In this document: positions 18,376 through 28,669 of the stretch, piece after piece
How positions within the stretch are numbered: the stretch's first letter is position 1
Layout of the letters: every line of letters starts with the position of its first letter
Source of the DNA: Neptunicoccus cionae
GTDB taxonomy: Bacteria; Pseudomonadota; Alphaproteobacteria; Rhodobacterales; Rhodobacteraceae
Direction: 5' to 3'
Assembly: GCF_002860325.1 (NCBI RefSeq)
Contig: NZ_PKOJ01000011.1
Coordinates: 1-64,000 of the forward strand
Length of the DNA stretch: 64,000 nucleotides
Translations under genes and position numbers: made by a program
Notes under the pieces: model-generated
Seen by the model: only the letters and a program-made list of their open reading frames with translations
The model's database searches: none
Told to the model about the DNA's origin: nothing

Positions 18376-19383
18376 GTGGTTCGTGCTTTATTTGGAATCC
18401 TGATTGTCGTGTCGCTGGCATGGTTTGGCTATTGGTGGGTCGGCTCCAGCGCGCAGCAAACGGCCCTGTCCGCATGGCTGGAAGACCGCCGCTCTGCAGG
18501 ATGGGTCGCGGATTACGACACGCTGGATGTGCAGGGCTTTCCCAGCCGCTTTGACACCCGTGTCACCGATCTCAACCTTGCAGACCCTGCTACAGGCTGG
18601 GCATGGCAGGCGCCGGAGTTCGAGGTTCTGATGCTCAGCTACAAACCGAACCACGCGATTGCCGTCTGGCCGGACACTCAAACCATCGCCACACCGCAGG
18701 AACGTATCGACGTGACCTCGCAGGATATGAGAGCCAGCATCAAATTTGATGCCAACACCGATCTTTCGCTTAATGCCGCAACGGCAGAGGTCAAGGACCT
18801 GACACTGACCTCCAATGCCGGTTGGGTGACTGAAATGGATGCAGCCATGCTGTCCACACGGCAAACAGCGGGTCAGGCCAATGCCCATGATCTGTTCTTG
18901 CAGACCACAAATCTGAAACCTGCGCGGATTTTCAAGGACATTATCGACCCCGACAACCTGCTACCGGATGTATTCGAAACCGTGCGTTTTAACGCAACCG
19001 CCGGATTTGATGCCCCTTGGGACCGCCACGCGGTGGAGGGGCGCAAGCCGGAGCTGACTTCCCTTGAGATCAAGGAGTTCAATGCCGCTTGGGGAGAGTT
19101 GAATTTCCAAGCCACCGGCACTGTAGAGTTGGATGCCGACGGTTATCCTACCGGCAAGATTTCAGTCAGGGCTAAAAACTGGCAGGATATGCTGGAACTC
19201 GGAGTGAGCGCAGGAATCGTCCCTGCCGAACTGCTTGGCACACTGGAAGGCGGGCTCGGTCTGCTGGCAAAACTATCCGGCAATCCCGATACGATTGACG
19301 CGCCATTGTCCTTTCAGAACCGCGTGATCTCGCTCGGTCCCTTCCCGATAGGCCGCGCCCCGCAGTTCCGGATCAATCCGTAA
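18376..19383 (+). CDS. DUF2125 domain-containing protein
   Basis: The 335-residue protein has an N-terminal membrane anchor (LFGILIVVSLAWFGYWWVG) and a DUF2125 domain filling the rest. The domain opens with WLEDRRSAGWVADYD and VQGFPSRFDTRVTDLNL, patterns typical of the family. Its periplasmic, beta-rich appearance resembles proteins of envelope maintenance, but no activity is known. Translation probably starts at GTG after an AGGGG ribosome site. It is convergent with the extensin-like gene. Confidence 0.85.
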   Translation: MVRALFGILIVVSLAWFGYWWVGSSAQQTALSAWLEDRRSAGWVADYDTLDVQGFPSRFDTRVTDLNLADPATGWAWQAPEFEVLMLSYKPNHAIAVWPDTQTIATPQERIDVTSQDMRASIKFDANTDLSLNAATAEVKDLTLTSNAGWVTEMDAAMLSTRQTAGQANAHDLFLQTTNLKPARIFKDIIDPDNLLPDVFETVRFNATAGFDAPWDRHAVEGRKPELTSLEIKEFNAAWGELNFQATGTVELDADGYPTGKISVRAKNWQDMLELGVSAGIVPAELLGTLEGGLGLLAKLSGNPDTIDAPLSFQNRVISLGPFPIGRAPQFRINP

Positions 19384-19393
19384 CACAGCAGGA

Positions 19394-20368
19394 TCAGCGG
19401 CAGTAAGCTCCGCCACCACGGTGCTGGGCGACGTCAAAGTGAAAGTGATCCTGATGAAAGCGGTTTGCCTTGGGGCCGAGCACGGTGCGAAAAGGGCCAC
19501 AAGCAGTTTTGTGCAGGCGTTTCAAGGTCGGCCCGTCCTCGCCCGAGCGCCAGCCGCGCAGCACGCTCATGGTTGTGCCGTTCTTTAGCACAAATCCCGC
19601 AATATCCACGGCATTACCTTTGGCGTGTTCAGATAATTTGCCCCGTTTGGCGCTGTTGCGGTTGCGGCAGGAATAGCTGGCGATCAGTTGGATGCTTGCC
19701 AGCCCGCCGCCTTTCGTCCCCACTGTGGGTTTGGCAGAATCATGGACCCAACGATAAAGCGCACGGGCTGCGTCGCAGCCGATAAGCGCCTCTCGGGTCA
19801 GCTTGATGCCGTCGATCTCTGAAACCTTCACCGGCTTGGCGATACCACAAGCCCCTTTGCCGCGCACCCGTTTTACGGAATAGCCCCTGATCCCGCGCAA
19901 TCCGCAAACCGATCCTTCCAGACTGTAGCGTTTCGCGCGATCCTTGCGCTTTGCCATCGCAAGCTGGAACCCTTCGGGCCGCGCCTGCGGCCGCGGGGAC
20001 ACAGCCAACCCGTCCAGCAGATCATCCGGCACAATTTGGCGCACAGACACGGTTACGGATTCCCCGATGCCGTCCCCTGCATCCATTCCCGTGGTCACAA
20101 TCGCCGCTTTGGTCAGTTTCTGCGCGACTACGTCTTCTGTAATGGTCTGTTCCAGCACAACTTTCTGCACCGCGATGCTGGAAGCTGTCCGTCCGGTATC
20201 AAAGCGGCGCAGCTTTGGACGGGGCGCCATCAAAGGAGCTGCTGTCGGATTAAACTGCTCTGCCAACGCAAGGGGCCGCAATCGGGGCCGCTGATCCGGA
20301 GTTTGCGCAATGGCGGTACCTGCAATCAGGACCGCGCAGGCCATCAAGGATATCCGCCATTGCGCCAT
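19394..20368 (-). CDS. extensin-like family protein (M15-like fold)
   Basis: The 324-residue protein has a signal peptide (MAQWRISLMACAVLIAGTA, cleavage near AIA). A proline/arginine-rich linker follows, then a C-terminal extensin-like domain. That domain contains SEHAKGNAVDIAGF and FHQDHFHFD, which match the zinc-binding His/Asp pattern of LAS/M15 peptidases. A role in peptidoglycan trimming is plausible but untested. Several cysteines (SVCGLRG, GACG, SYSC, TACG) may form disulfides in the periplasm. It is the last gene of a hisC-tyrC operon, two nt after tyrC, with no obvious metabolic link. Confidence 0.87.
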   Translation of the reverse strand: MAQWRISLMACAVLIAGTAIAQTPDQRPRLRPLALAEQFNPTAAPLMAPRPKLRRFDTGRTASSIAVQKVVLEQTITEDVVAQKLTKAAIVTTGMDAGDGIGESVTVSVRQIVPDDLLDGLAVSPRPQARPEGFQLAMAKRKDRAKRYSLEGSVCGLRGIRGYSVKRVRGKGACGIAKPVKVSEIDGIKLTREALIGCDAARALYRWVHDSAKPTVGTKGGGLASIQLIASYSCRNRNSAKRGKLSEHAKGNAVDIAGFVLKNGTTMSVLRGWRSGEDGPTLKRLHKTACGPFRTVLGPKANRFHQDHFHFDVAQHRGGGAYCR

Positions 20369-20370
20369 TT

Positions 20371-21294
20371 TCAGTCTCCTGCTTTCGGGTCGCGCCCGAA
20401 GTTCGGTGCGTTGGTATCCTGCCCTGCATCAATAATGCTGCGCCGGATTGCACGGGTGCGCGTGAAGTGGTCGAACAACTGTTCTCCGTCCCCGCGCCGA
20501 ATGGCCCGTTGCAGATCGAACAGTTCTTCTGTGAAACGCCCGAGAATCTCTAGCGTCGCTTCTTTGTTATTGAGGAACACATCCCGCCACATGGTCGGAT
20601 CAGAGGCCGCGATCCGCGTGAAATCGCGAAAACCGGCGGCAGAGAAATCAATGACTTCCTTATTCGCCACCCGTTGCAGATCATCAGCCACACCCACCAT
20701 CGTATAGGCGATCAGATGCGGCGTATGACTTGTGACAGCCAGCACGAGGTCATGGTGCTCTGCATCCATTTCCTCAACATTCGCGCCCATTAAGGACCAA
20801 AGCTTTTGCAACCGTTCCACATAGGCGCGATCTGTATCCGGCAGGGGGGTAAAGAGACACCAGCGGTTCTTGAACAGATCGGCAAAGCCTGCGCGGGGGC
20901 CAGAGTGTTCTGTCCCTGCAAGCGGATGTGCCGGAATAAAATGAACATGATCGGGCATATGGGGCTGCACTGCTTCAATGATGGCCTTCTTGACCGATCC
21001 CACATCGGAAACCGTAGCATTCTGCGCCAGATGCGGTGCGATTTCCTGCGCAATCGCACCCATTACCCCGACCGGCACACAAAGCACTACCAGATCCGCG
21101 CCCTGAGCAGCTTCGGCGGCTGTGTCGAACACGGCATCCACCAGTCCAATGTCCAGTGCTGTTTTCCGTGTTTCTGCGGATCGGGCGTGGCCGACGATCT
21201 CACCGGCCAAACCTGCGCGGCGCACAGCCAGTGCCATGGAACCGGCGATCAGCCCAAGCCCGATCAGGGCGACCTTGTTGTAAAGCTGCGTCAT
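20371..21294 (-). CDS. tyrC: prephenate/arogenate dehydrogenase
   Basis: The enzyme oxidises and decarboxylates cyclohexadienyl substrates on the way to tyrosine. The 307-residue protein has the Rossmann motif LIGLGLIAGSMALAVR (about 10-25), the segment VVLCVPVGVMGAI, and the active-site HPLAGTEHSGP. The C-terminal helical domain (TSHTPHLIAYTMV) fits TyrA/TyrC. Whether it prefers prephenate or arogenate cannot be read from sequence. Its ATG overlaps the hisC stop by four nt, so translation is coupled to the aminotransferase that supplies the same pathway. Confidence 0.92.
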   Translation of the reverse strand: MTQLYNKVALIGLGLIAGSMALAVRRAGLAGEIVGHARSAETRKTALDIGLVDAVFDTAAEAAQGADLVVLCVPVGVMGAIAQEIAPHLAQNATVSDVGSVKKAIIEAVQPHMPDHVHFIPAHPLAGTEHSGPRAGFADLFKNRWCLFTPLPDTDRAYVERLQKLWSLMGANVEEMDAEHHDLVLAVTSHTPHLIAYTMVGVADDLQRVANKEVIDFSAAGFRDFTRIAASDPTMWRDVFLNNKEATLEILGRFTEELFDLQRAIRRGDGEQLFDHFTRTRAIRRSIIDAGQDTNAPNFGRDPKAGD

Positions 21295-22382
21295 GCTTCC
21301 CAGCCTTCCTTAAAGACGGAAAGAACAGCGATCACACGTTTGCAATCGGCCCCCTTGCCCACGGTAATCCGCAGACACTCCGGCAGGCCATAGCTTTTAA
21401 CAGCGCGCACGATCAGTCCTTCAGCCCCGAGCGCACGATCCGCCGCATCGGCCTCGGCCTCTGATCCGAAACGGGCCAGAACAAAATTCCCCAAGGACGG
21501 GTCACAGGCAATGCCCAGCGCGGTCAGTTCTGTTTGCAGATAATCCCGCCACTGGCTGTTCAGCTCCTGACATTTGGCTGTGTAATCCACATCAAGCATT
21601 GCAGCTTGAGCAGCTGCAAGCGCACCTGCGTTTACATTGAATGGCCCGCGTACCCGTTGCAGCGTGTTCACGATCTCTGCCGGACCATAGCCCCAACCCA
21701 TCCGCAAACCGCCCAGACCGTAAATCTTGGAAAAGGTGCGGGTCATGAAGATATTTTCGCGTTCTTCAACAAGACCGGCGTGCCCGTCAAAGCCTTCGAC
21801 AAATTCAGCATAGGCCCCGTCCAGCACCAAAAGCGCCTGTTCGGGCAGCCCATCTGCCAGCCGCGCGACCTCCGCTTCGGAGATCATTGTGCCGGTGGGA
21901 TTGTTGGGATTGGCAATGAAAACCAGCTTGGTGTTTTCATTCGCTGCTTCCAGTAGCGCATCCACATCTGTGGTCCGTTCTGTTTCACGCTCGGATACAG
22001 GCGTAGCCCCTGCTGCCTGTGCACAGAGTTTATACATCAGAAAGCCGTGTTCGGTGAACAGAACTTCGTCCCCTGCGCCGGCATAAGCCTGACACAGGAA
22101 GGAAATCAGCTCGTCCGAGCCGTTGGAGCAGATGATCCGCTCTGCATCCAGACCGTGCACCTTGGCAATGGCCGCACGTAATTCGCTGTGGTCCGACGAC
22201 GGATAGACATGCAGATTGCCTGCAACGGAACGATAGGCCTGCTTGGCCTTCTCGCTTGCGCCCCAAGGGTTTTCGTTACTGCTGAGCTTCACCGTATTGG
22301 ACACACCATCCACATGGGCCTTCCCGCCCACGTAAAGTTCGATGTCCATAATGCCCGGTTGTGGCTGAATGCGCGCCGTCAT
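21291..22382 (-). CDS. hisC: histidinol-phosphate / aromatic aminotransferase
   Basis: The 363-residue protein is a fold-type I PLP aminotransferase of the HisC family. Visible hallmarks are KLSSNENPWG near residue 32, FIANPNNPTGT (155-165) for the pocket, LVLDGAYAEF, and the PLP lysine Lys219 in TRTFSKIYGLGGLR. HisC makes histidinol phosphate, and in many bacteria the same enzyme transaminates prephenate or phenylpyruvate. Its coupling to tyrC supports that second role here. Confidence 0.93.
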   Translation of the reverse strand: MTARIQPQPGIMDIELYVGGKAHVDGVSNTVKLSSNENPWGASEKAKQAYRSVAGNLHVYPSSDHSELRAAIAKVHGLDAERIICSNGSDELISFLCQAYAGAGDEVLFTEHGFLMYKLCAQAAGATPVSERETERTTDVDALLEAANENTKLVFIANPNNPTGTMISEAEVARLADGLPEQALLVLDGAYAEFVEGFDGHAGLVEERENIFMTRTFSKIYGLGGLRMGWGYGPAEIVNTLQRVRGPFNVNAGALAAAQAAMLDVDYTAKCQELNSQWRDYLQTELTALGIACDPSLGNFVLARFGSEAEADAADRALGAEGLIVRAVKSYGLPECLRITVGKGADCKRVIAVLSVFKEGWEA

Positions 22383-22455
22383 CTCACGTTATCCTTTTGG
22401 TATTCTGCGCCCGTGTTTAGCGGCGCAGCCCCCCCTGATAAAGCATTAATAGGCT

Positions 22456-24678
22456 TTAATAGAAGGTCTGGGGGTCGATATCTATGCTGATGCGCAGATT
22501 ATTGGGCGGCTTTATGCTGGCATGCCAAGCGGCCAGCGCGGGTTGCAGCACGGTACCTTTATCCGCCTTGACCAGAATGCGCACACGGTGACGGCCCCGC
22601 ACACGGGCAATCGGTGCGGGGGCAGGTCCGTAGATTTCCGCATTGATCCGCCGCAGGGGTTCGGCGTTGCGCACCATGTACTGCGCCACATCAAACACTT
22701 GGGCAAGGTCAGGACCGGACAGCACAATCCCCGCCATCCGTCCGAAAGGTGGCACGCCAGCCTGTTCGCGCTGGGCGGCTTCGGCGGCCCAGAAATCTTC
22801 CTCGTCGCCGGTCAGGATCGCCTGTATCACCGGATGCTCCGGTTGCAGGGTCTGGATGTAGGCAGTGCCTTTCTTATCAGCACGCCCCGCCCGACCTGCC
22901 AGCTGACGGATTAACTGAAAGGTCCGCTCCGCCGCACGCAGATCACTGCCCTGTAGCCCCAGATCCGCATCAATCACTCCAACACAGGTCAGCAGCGGAA
23001 AGTTATGCCCTTTGGCCACAAGCTGCGTGCCGATGATAATATCCGCCTCACCCTCGGCAATGGATTTGATCCGTTCTTTCAGGTTCCGCGCGGTCATGGA
23101 CATATCGGAGGACAGCACCGCAATCCGCGCATCGGGAAAGCGTTCGACCGCTTCTTCGGCCAGACGCTCTACCCCCGGACCGACCGCTGCCAGCTTGCCT
23201 TCCACCTGACAGGAGGGGCAAGCCTCGGGCATCGGTTTGGTTTCCCCGCACTGATGGCACATCAGGCGACCCTGAAAGCGGTGTTCCACCATCCGCGCAT
23301 CACAATCGTCACAGCCGATCTGGTGGCCACAGGCACGACACACCGTCACCGGCGCATAGCCACGACGGTTCAAAAACAACAGCGACTGTTCCTTGCGCTC
23401 CAACCTTGAAAAAACTTCCCGCGCCAGACTGTCGGAAATCCACCGCCCACTGGGGAGGTCTTCCTTGCGCAGGTCAATCGCCTTCATCTCCGGCAGTTCC
23501 GCCGCGCCAAACCGTTGCGCCAGATCAAAGCGTTCGTATTTCCCCGCCCGCGCATTGGCCCAGCTTTCAAGCGAAGGCGTCGCGCTGGCCAACACAACTG
23601 AAGCCCCGCAGATCGAGGCCCGTAACACCGCCATATCCCGCGCATTATAGAGCACACCGTCTTCCTGCTTGTAGGACTGATCGTGTTCTTCATCCACGAC
23701 GATCAGGCCCAGATTCTGGAACGGCAGGTAAAGCGCCGAACGCGCCCCCACCACAAGCTGCGCCTTGCCTTCACCCACCATGCGCCAGCAGCGCCGCCGC
23801 TCTGTCACGGTGACGCCAGAATGCCACTCGGCAGGGCGTGCGCCAAAGCGTTGTTCCACTCGGTCCAGAAACTCCACCGTCAGGGCAATTTCCGGCAAAA
23901 GCACCAACGCCTGCCGCCCCTGCGCGAGACATTCGGCCACCGCCTCAAGGTAAACTTCGGTCTTGCCGGAGCCCGTCACCCCTTTGAGCAAGCTGGTACC
24001 ATAGCTCTGCGAGGCCACTTTGTCCCGCAGCAACCCCGCCACCCGCGCCTGATCGCCGGTTAGTTCCTTACCTGCGTGAAGTGCATCCAGATGCGGATAG
24101 GGCAGATCGCGCGGGGTTTCGTATTCGACAAGTACCCCCTGCTTTACCAAACCCTTCACCACCGAAGACGTCACCCCCGCCAGTGTGGACAGCTCCCCCG
24201 CAGTAAAGCGCACGCCGCCGTGGTCTTCCAGAACGCCGATCACCTTTTCCCGCGCAGGGGTCATCCGGTCCGGTTCCTTATCCCCAAGCCCGTAGATCCG
24301 GCGCATTCCGGGCGGATCTGTCAGTCCGGGCGCACGGGTCGCCAACCGCAGCATGGCAGAAAGCGGCGTAAGCGTATAATCCCCGACGCGTGCCAGAAAC
24401 TTTTGCATCTCCTCGCGCATCGGGGGCACATCAATCACCCCGATCACAGAGCGGATTTTTTTCGGGTCATACCCGCCCTGCCCAGCGCCCCAGACGACGC
24501 CAATTACCTTACGCGGGCCAAGGGGCACCTCCACATAGGCACCAAGGAAACAGCCCCCCGCAGGGGCCTTGTAATCCAGCAACCGGTCGAGCGGCTGCGC
24601 GGTCAGGACAGCCACAAGCTGACCCGCTTCAAAATAGCTTTGATCGGTGTATTCGGGCACGATAAGCGGGGTTCTCAT
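22456..24678 (-). CDS. priA: primosomal replication restart helicase PriA
   Basis: PriA recognises stalled forks and reloads the replicative helicase. The 740-residue protein has a 3'-DNA-binding N-terminal domain ([18 protein letters not shown]), then the helicase core with Walker A ([14 protein letters not shown]) and the DEEH box ([15 protein letters not shown]). A zinc domain has eight cysteines in [13 protein letters not shown] and [17 protein letters not shown]. The C-terminal helicase part includes [13 protein letters not shown]. It diverges from the transaldolase gene. Confidence 0.96.
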   Translation of the reverse strand: MRTPLIVPEYTDQSYFEAGQLVAVLTAQPLDRLLDYKAPAGGCFLGAYVEVPLGPRKVIGVVWGAGQGGYDPKKIRSVIGVIDVPPMREEMQKFLARVGDYTLTPLSAMLRLATRAPGLTDPPGMRRIYGLGDKEPDRMTPAREKVIGVLEDHGGVRFTAGELSTLAGVTSSVVKGLVKQGVLVEYETPRDLPYPHLDALHAGKELTGDQARVAGLLRDKVASQSYGTSLLKGVTGSGKTEVYLEAVAECLAQGRQALVLLPEIALTVEFLDRVEQRFGARPAEWHSGVTVTERRRCWRMVGEGKAQLVVGARSALYLPFQNLGLIVVDEEHDQSYKQEDGVLYNARDMAVLRASICGASVVLASATPSLESWANARAGKYERFDLAQRFGAAELPEMKAIDLRKEDLPSGRWISDSLAREVFSRLERKEQSLLFLNRRGYAPVTVCRACGHQIGCDDCDARMVEHRFQGRLMCHQCGETKPMPEACPSCQVEGKLAAVGPGVERLAEEAVERFPDARIAVLSSDMSMTARNLKERIKSIAEGEADIIIGTQLVAKGHNFPLLTCVGVIDADLGLQGSDLRAAERTFQLIRQLAGRAGRADKKGTAYIQTLQPEHPVIQAILTGDEEDFWAAEAAQREQAGVPPFGRMAGIVLSGPDLAQVFDVAQYMVRNAEPLRRINAEIYGPAPAPIARVRGRHRVRILVKADKGTVLQPALAAWHASIKPPNNLRISIDIDPQTFY

Positions 24679-24761
24679 TCACGGCGCATTGCGATAAACC
24701 CCAACATGACATCTGCGCAAGCCACGCGCAAGAAACCAACCGGACACAAGGAACCCCGAAG

Positions 24762-25415
24762 ATGAAATTTTTTGTTGATACCGCCGATGTGGATGCAATC
24801 GCCGAACTGAATGATCTGGGCTTTGTGGATGGAGTTACAACCAATCCCTCACTGATCCTGAAATCCGGTCGCGACATTCTGGAAGTGACCAAAGAAATCT
24901 GTGGCATGATTGACGGTCCGGTCAGCGCTGAAGTTGTGGCACTGAATTACGACGACATGATTCAGGAAGGGCGCAAACTGGCCAAGATCGCAGAAAACAT
25001 CGCCGTGAAAGTGCCACTGACATGGGACGGTCTGAAAACCTGTAAAACCCTGTCCGAAGAAGGCACAATGGTCAACGTAACCCTGTGTTTCTCTGCCAAT
25101 CAGGCACTTCTGGCGGCCAAAGCGGGCGCGACCTTTATCTCTCCGTTCATCGGGCGTCTGGACGATATCAACATCGACGGGCTGCAACTGATCGAGGATA
25201 TTCGCGTGATTTACGACAATTACGCCTATGAGACAGAGATCCTCGCAGCGTCTATCCGCACCGTTAACCATGTTTCCGATTGTGCCAAAATTGGCGCAGA
25301 TGTTGTGACAGCCCCGCCAAATGTGTTGCAAAACCTTGCAAAACACCCGCTGACCGATAAAGGTCTTGAGGCGTTTATGGAAGATTGGGCGAAAACCGGA
25401 CAGAAGATCCTGTAA
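24762..25415 (+). CDS. transaldolase, fructose-6-phosphate aldolase-like
   Basis: The 217-residue enzyme belongs to the short transaldolase family (TalC/Fsa type). It begins [13 protein letters not shown] and has [10 protein letters not shown], the Schiff-base lysine Lys83 in IAVKVPLTW, and [12 protein letters not shown]. Short transaldolases serve the pentose phosphate pathway; the exact choice between transaldolase and fructose-6-phosphate aldolase activity needs assay. AAGGAAC precedes the ATG at good spacing. The DUF484 gene follows 25 nt later. Confidence 0.92.
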   Translation: MKFFVDTADVDAIAELNDLGFVDGVTTNPSLILKSGRDILEVTKEICGMIDGPVSAEVVALNYDDMIQEGRKLAKIAENIAVKVPLTWDGLKTCKTLSEEGTMVNVTLCFSANQALLAAKAGATFISPFIGRLDDINIDGLQLIEDIRVIYDNYAYETEILAASIRTVNHVSDCAKIGADVVTAPPNVLQNLAKHPLTDKGLEAFMEDWAKTGQKIL

Positions 25416-25440
25416 CGCCCCCAGATACGAGGCGTAGCGA

Positions 25441-26157
25441 ATGGCAGAGCAAGCGAAACCGCAGGACGCGGTGCGTGAACATATTCTATCCGACCCTATT
25501 CAGGTTCTCGAAGACCGTGACATCATGCGCGCGCTCATCTCGGCAGACGAGGTGGCGCGCGGCAAAAATGTCATCGACCTGCGCGCCATCGCGCTTGAGC
25601 GGCTTGAGGCCAGACTGAACCGGCTGGAAGACACCCACCGCCATGTGATCGCTGCGGCCTATGACAATCTGGCCAGTACGAACCAGATACACAGGGCTAC
25701 GCTTGCCATTCTTGAACCCAAGACATTCGCGGATTTTCTGGTTCTTCTGCAAGAAGAACTGGGCCGTATCCTGAACGTGGCTTCGGCCCGTCTGGTCCTT
25801 GAAAGCCCGGCAGCAACGCCGGATATGGAAGACCAGCTTCAGGCAGAATTCGGCAGCGGTGTGTGTTTTTGCGCCCCCGGTGCTGTGAATGATTATATCT
25901 CGCGCGGGCGCAACACATCGGTGCGCCCCGTGACCTTGCGGACTATCCATGACCCCGATCCGGTTCTGTTTGGTGATGCAGCAAGCAAGGTGACATCCGA
26001 AGCCCTGCTGCGGCTTGATCTGGGCAAGGGCAACCTTCCCGCGATGCTGGTGCTCGGCTCTGCCAGTAATGACCAGTTTACCCCGCAAAAAGGCGCAGAT
26101 CTTCTGGTCTTTTTCGCCAGCGCCTTTGAACGTGTGCTGCGCCGCTGGCTGAACTGA
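25441..26157 (+). CDS. DUF484 family protein
   Basis: The 238-residue protein fits DUF484, a GAF-like family. An N-terminal helical part (VREHILSDPIQVLEDRDIM, then a coiled segment LERLEARLNRLEDTHRHVI) precedes a GAF-like domain. The domain ends with ADLLVFFASAFERVLRRWL. DUF484 genes sit beside xerC in many proteobacteria, as here, where the stop overlaps the xerC start (TGATG). No activity is established. Confidence 0.88.
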   Translation: MAEQAKPQDAVREHILSDPIQVLEDRDIMRALISADEVARGKNVIDLRAIALERLEARLNRLEDTHRHVIAAAYDNLASTNQIHRATLAILEPKTFADFLVLLQEELGRILNVASARLVLESPAATPDMEDQLQAEFGSGVCFCAPGAVNDYISRGRNTSVRPVTLRTIHDPDPVLFGDAASKVTSEALLRLDLGKGNLPAMLVLGSASNDQFTPQKGADLLVFFASAFERVLRRWLN

Positions 26158-27077
26158 TGACAGCCCAAAGCGGCGCCTTTGATCTTCTGGGCCGCTGGCT
26201 GGCCAGTATCACTGCGTTGCAAGGCGCCTCTGCCAAAACCGTTGAAGCCTATCAGCGGGATGTGTCGGGGTTTCTCGGGTTTCTGGCCAATCATTTCGGC
26301 GGCGATCTGGGGAAAGCCAAACTCGGCACGGTTAAAATCACCGACATGCGGGCCTGGATGGCCCATGAGCGGCGGCGCGGTGTGGGGCCGCGCTCTCTCG
26401 CGCGGGAACTCTCGGCGGTTAAATCCTTTTACCGCTGGCTGGGCGAGGCAGAGGGCATTGAAGTCACCGCTCCGCTGGCAACGCGCGCCCCGAAGTTCAA
26501 AGCCCAACTGCCCCGCCCCGTCGCTAAAGATCAGGCAAAGGCCATGATCGAAACAGTAGAATTCCAAACACAGGACAGCTGGACAGGCGCGCGGGACACA
26601 GCGGTGATCACGCTGCTTTACGGATGCGGCCTGCGCATTTCCGAAGCACTGGGCCTGACATTCGCCGCCGTGCCATTGGGGGATACCCTGCGTATCCGTG
26701 GCAAGGGTGACAAAGACCGCGTTGTGCCCGTGCTGCCCGCCGCGCGCAAGGCCGTGGACAGCTATCTTGCGCTCTGCCCGTTCAGCCACACGGCTGAAAC
26801 GCCACTGTTTCTGGGCAAAAAAGGGAAGGTTCTGAACCCGCGCCATATCCAGAAGGTGATGGAACAGACACGGATGCAGCTTGGACTGCCTGCCACCGCA
26901 ACCCCCCACGCAATGCGTCACTCCTTTGCAACCCATCTGCTGGAAGCCGGCGGAGATTTGCGTGCGATACAGGAATTGCTGGGCCATGCCTCGCTTTCGA
27001 CGACCCAAGCCTATACCGCTTTGGATCAGGCCCATTTGATGGCCGTATACAGAAAAGCCCATCCCAAAGGCGGATAA
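26157..27077 (+). CDS. xerC: site-specific tyrosine recombinase XerC
   Basis: XerC resolves chromosome dimers at dif together with XerD. The 306-residue protein has the SAM-like N-terminal domain (KTVEAYQRDVSGFLGFL) and the catalytic domain. The catalytic residues are recognisable: Arg in LRISEALGL, His-x-x-Arg in HAMRHSFATHLL, His in LGHASLSTTQ, and the nucleophile Tyr in QAYTALDQ. It is a housekeeping recombinase and does not mark a mobile element. It is coupled to DUF484. Confidence 0.93.
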   Translation: MTAQSGAFDLLGRWLASITALQGASAKTVEAYQRDVSGFLGFLANHFGGDLGKAKLGTVKITDMRAWMAHERRRGVGPRSLARELSAVKSFYRWLGEAEGIEVTAPLATRAPKFKAQLPRPVAKDQAKAMIETVEFQTQDSWTGARDTAVITLLYGCGLRISEALGLTFAAVPLGDTLRIRGKGDKDRVVPVLPAARKAVDSYLALCPFSHTAETPLFLGKKGKVLNPRHIQKVMEQTRMQLGLPATATPHAMRHSFATHLLEAGGDLRAIQELLGHASLSTTQAYTALDQAHLMAVYRKAHPKGG

Positions 27078-27103
27078 ACATCGCCTTATTTGCAAAAATC
27101 TAT

Positions 27104-27808
27104 ATGAAGCCGCCCATGACACATCAGATCAAAGCTCTCTCGGTTCATCTTTTCACAGCCACCGGCGCCGTGTTTGCCATGCTCGCCATGCTGGCAGCGG
27201 CGCAGTCAAAATGGGATTTGATGTTCCTCTGGCTGGTTGTGGCCTTTGTTGTGGACGGGATCGACGGGCCACTGGCGCGGAAATACGAGGTGAAAACCCA
27301 CGCTCCGCAATATGACGGTGTGATCCTCGATCTGATTATTGACTATCTGACCTACATCTTCATTCCGGCCTTTGCCCTGTTCCAGAGCGGTCTGCTGCCG
27401 GACTGGACAGGCTGGATTTGCATCCTTGTGATCACCTTCACTTCGGCGCTTTATATGGTGGACACGCGGATGAAGACCAAGGACAACAGCTTTTCCGGCT
27501 TTCCGGCCACGTGGAATATGCTGATACTGGTGATCTTTGCCACCGAGCCGAATTTCTGGGTGACATTATTTCTTGTCGTAGCCTGCGCGATCACCATGTT
27601 CACGCCGCTGAAATTCATCCACCCCGTGCGCACCGAACGCTGGCGCTGGCTGAGCCTGCCTGTCGCCCTGATCTGGACTGCCGCGGCAGCTATGGCCGCA
27701 TGGGTTGATTTCAACCCCGGTCCGGGTGTGATACTGGTGCTGGCAGCCACAAGTATTTACCTGCTGCTTGCCGGTATCCTGCAACAGATCTTTCCGCAAA
27801 AAGCCTGA
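27104..27808 (+). CDS. pcs: phosphatidylcholine synthase
   Basis: Pcs condenses CDP-diacylglycerol with choline to make phosphatidylcholine in the inner membrane. The 234-residue protein has about seven hydrophobic segments. The CDP-alcohol phosphotransferase motif appears as VDGIDGPLARKY and, eight or so residues on, DGVILDLIIDYLTY. The spacing and the start SVHLFTATGAV match Pcs rather than PssA or PgsA. The first ATG is used, though a second four codons later is possible. Confidence 0.92.
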   Translation: MKPPMTHQIKALSVHLFTATGAVFAMLAMLAAAQSKWDLMFLWLVVAFVVDGIDGPLARKYEVKTHAPQYDGVILDLIIDYLTYIFIPAFALFQSGLLPDWTGWICILVITFTSALYMVDTRMKTKDNSFSGFPATWNMLILVIFATEPNFWVTLFLVVACAITMFTPLKFIHPVRTERWRWLSLPVALIWTAAAAMAAWVDFNPGPGVILVLAATSIYLLLAGILQQIFPQKA

Positions 27809-27822
27809 TCCCCGCAAACGTT

Positions 27823-28659
27823 TCAGATTCTGATCGCTATCACCCCGAGAACGATCACTAGGGCGGCAATCAGCTTGCCTGTATCGGCTTTATCCCTGAA
27901 GAACAGAATACCGATCAGAACCGCGAAGAGGACGGATACCTCTCTTAGGGCTGTGACAAGTGCAATCGGGGCGACTGTCATCGCCCAGACAGCGATCCAG
28001 TAGGCGATGACCGAAGCCAGTCCCGCAATCATCCCCAGCGCCCACACCCGTGGGGCGCGTGGCAGCACAGCCCGCCCGCGCAAGGCGAGCCCTCCTATGG
28101 TGAACAAAAAGGCATCGAGGAAGAACAACCACCCCACAAAGCCTGAAGCATGGCCGGAGGCGCGCGCCCCCATACCGTCAAACAGCGAATACCCCGCCGT
28201 TCCCACTGCAGCCATCAACGCATAAGGAATAAGGGCGCGTTCTTCCCCGTGGGTAAAAACGCCCTTGGCCATCAATACAATACCAAGCCCGACCAGAAGA
28301 ATACCGCCAATCTGTGCGAAGCTTACAACATCCGGCAGAATCATCAGGCTGACAACCAGCACGATCATGGGCGCAGTACCCCGCGCAATGGGATAAACGC
28401 GGCTGAGGTCTCCGCGCGTGTAAGCAATGGTCAGAAAGGACTTGTAAATCAGGTGAAACAGCACCGATCCCGCAAGAAGCCACCAAGACTCTTGTGCAGG
28501 GGCAGGAAAGACCAGAATCATCACCAACCCGATCACCCCGTGGGCGATCGACAAGAGGACCATGCCCTGAAACTTGTCCTCTCCGAACTTGATAATGGCG
28601 TTCCAGCTGGCGTGAAGCAGGGCCGCAAACAGGACAGCGGCGAAAACAGCTACGGACAT
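27823..28659 (-). CDS. DMT superfamily transporter (EamA-like)
   Basis: The 278-residue protein has about ten hydrophobic segments arranged as two five-helix halves, the EamA pattern. The start LFAALLHASWNAIIKFGEDK is a common opening of this group. Substrates range from amino acids to small metabolites and cannot be read here. It is convergent with pcs and lies 10 nt after ogt on the same strand, so both may be on one transcript. Confidence 0.85.
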   Translation of the reverse strand: MSVAVFAAVLFAALLHASWNAIIKFGEDKFQGMVLLSIAHGVIGLVMILVFPAPAQESWWLLAGSVLFHLIYKSFLTIAYTRGDLSRVYPIARGTAPMIVLVVSLMILPDVVSFAQIGGILLVGLGIVLMAKGVFTHGEERALIPYALMAAVGTAGYSLFDGMGARASGHASGFVGWLFFLDAFLFTIGGLALRGRAVLPRAPRVWALGMIAGLASVIAYWIAVWAMTVAPIALVTALREVSVLFAVLIGILFFRDKADTGKLIAALVIVLGVIAIRI

Positions 28660-28669
28660 GGACAGACTT

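Noticed and set aside
26157-27077. The tyrosine recombinase as a sign of a mobile element
   Set aside because: Length, motifs and the DUF484 neighbour identify chromosomal XerC. No attachment repeats or phage genes are nearby.
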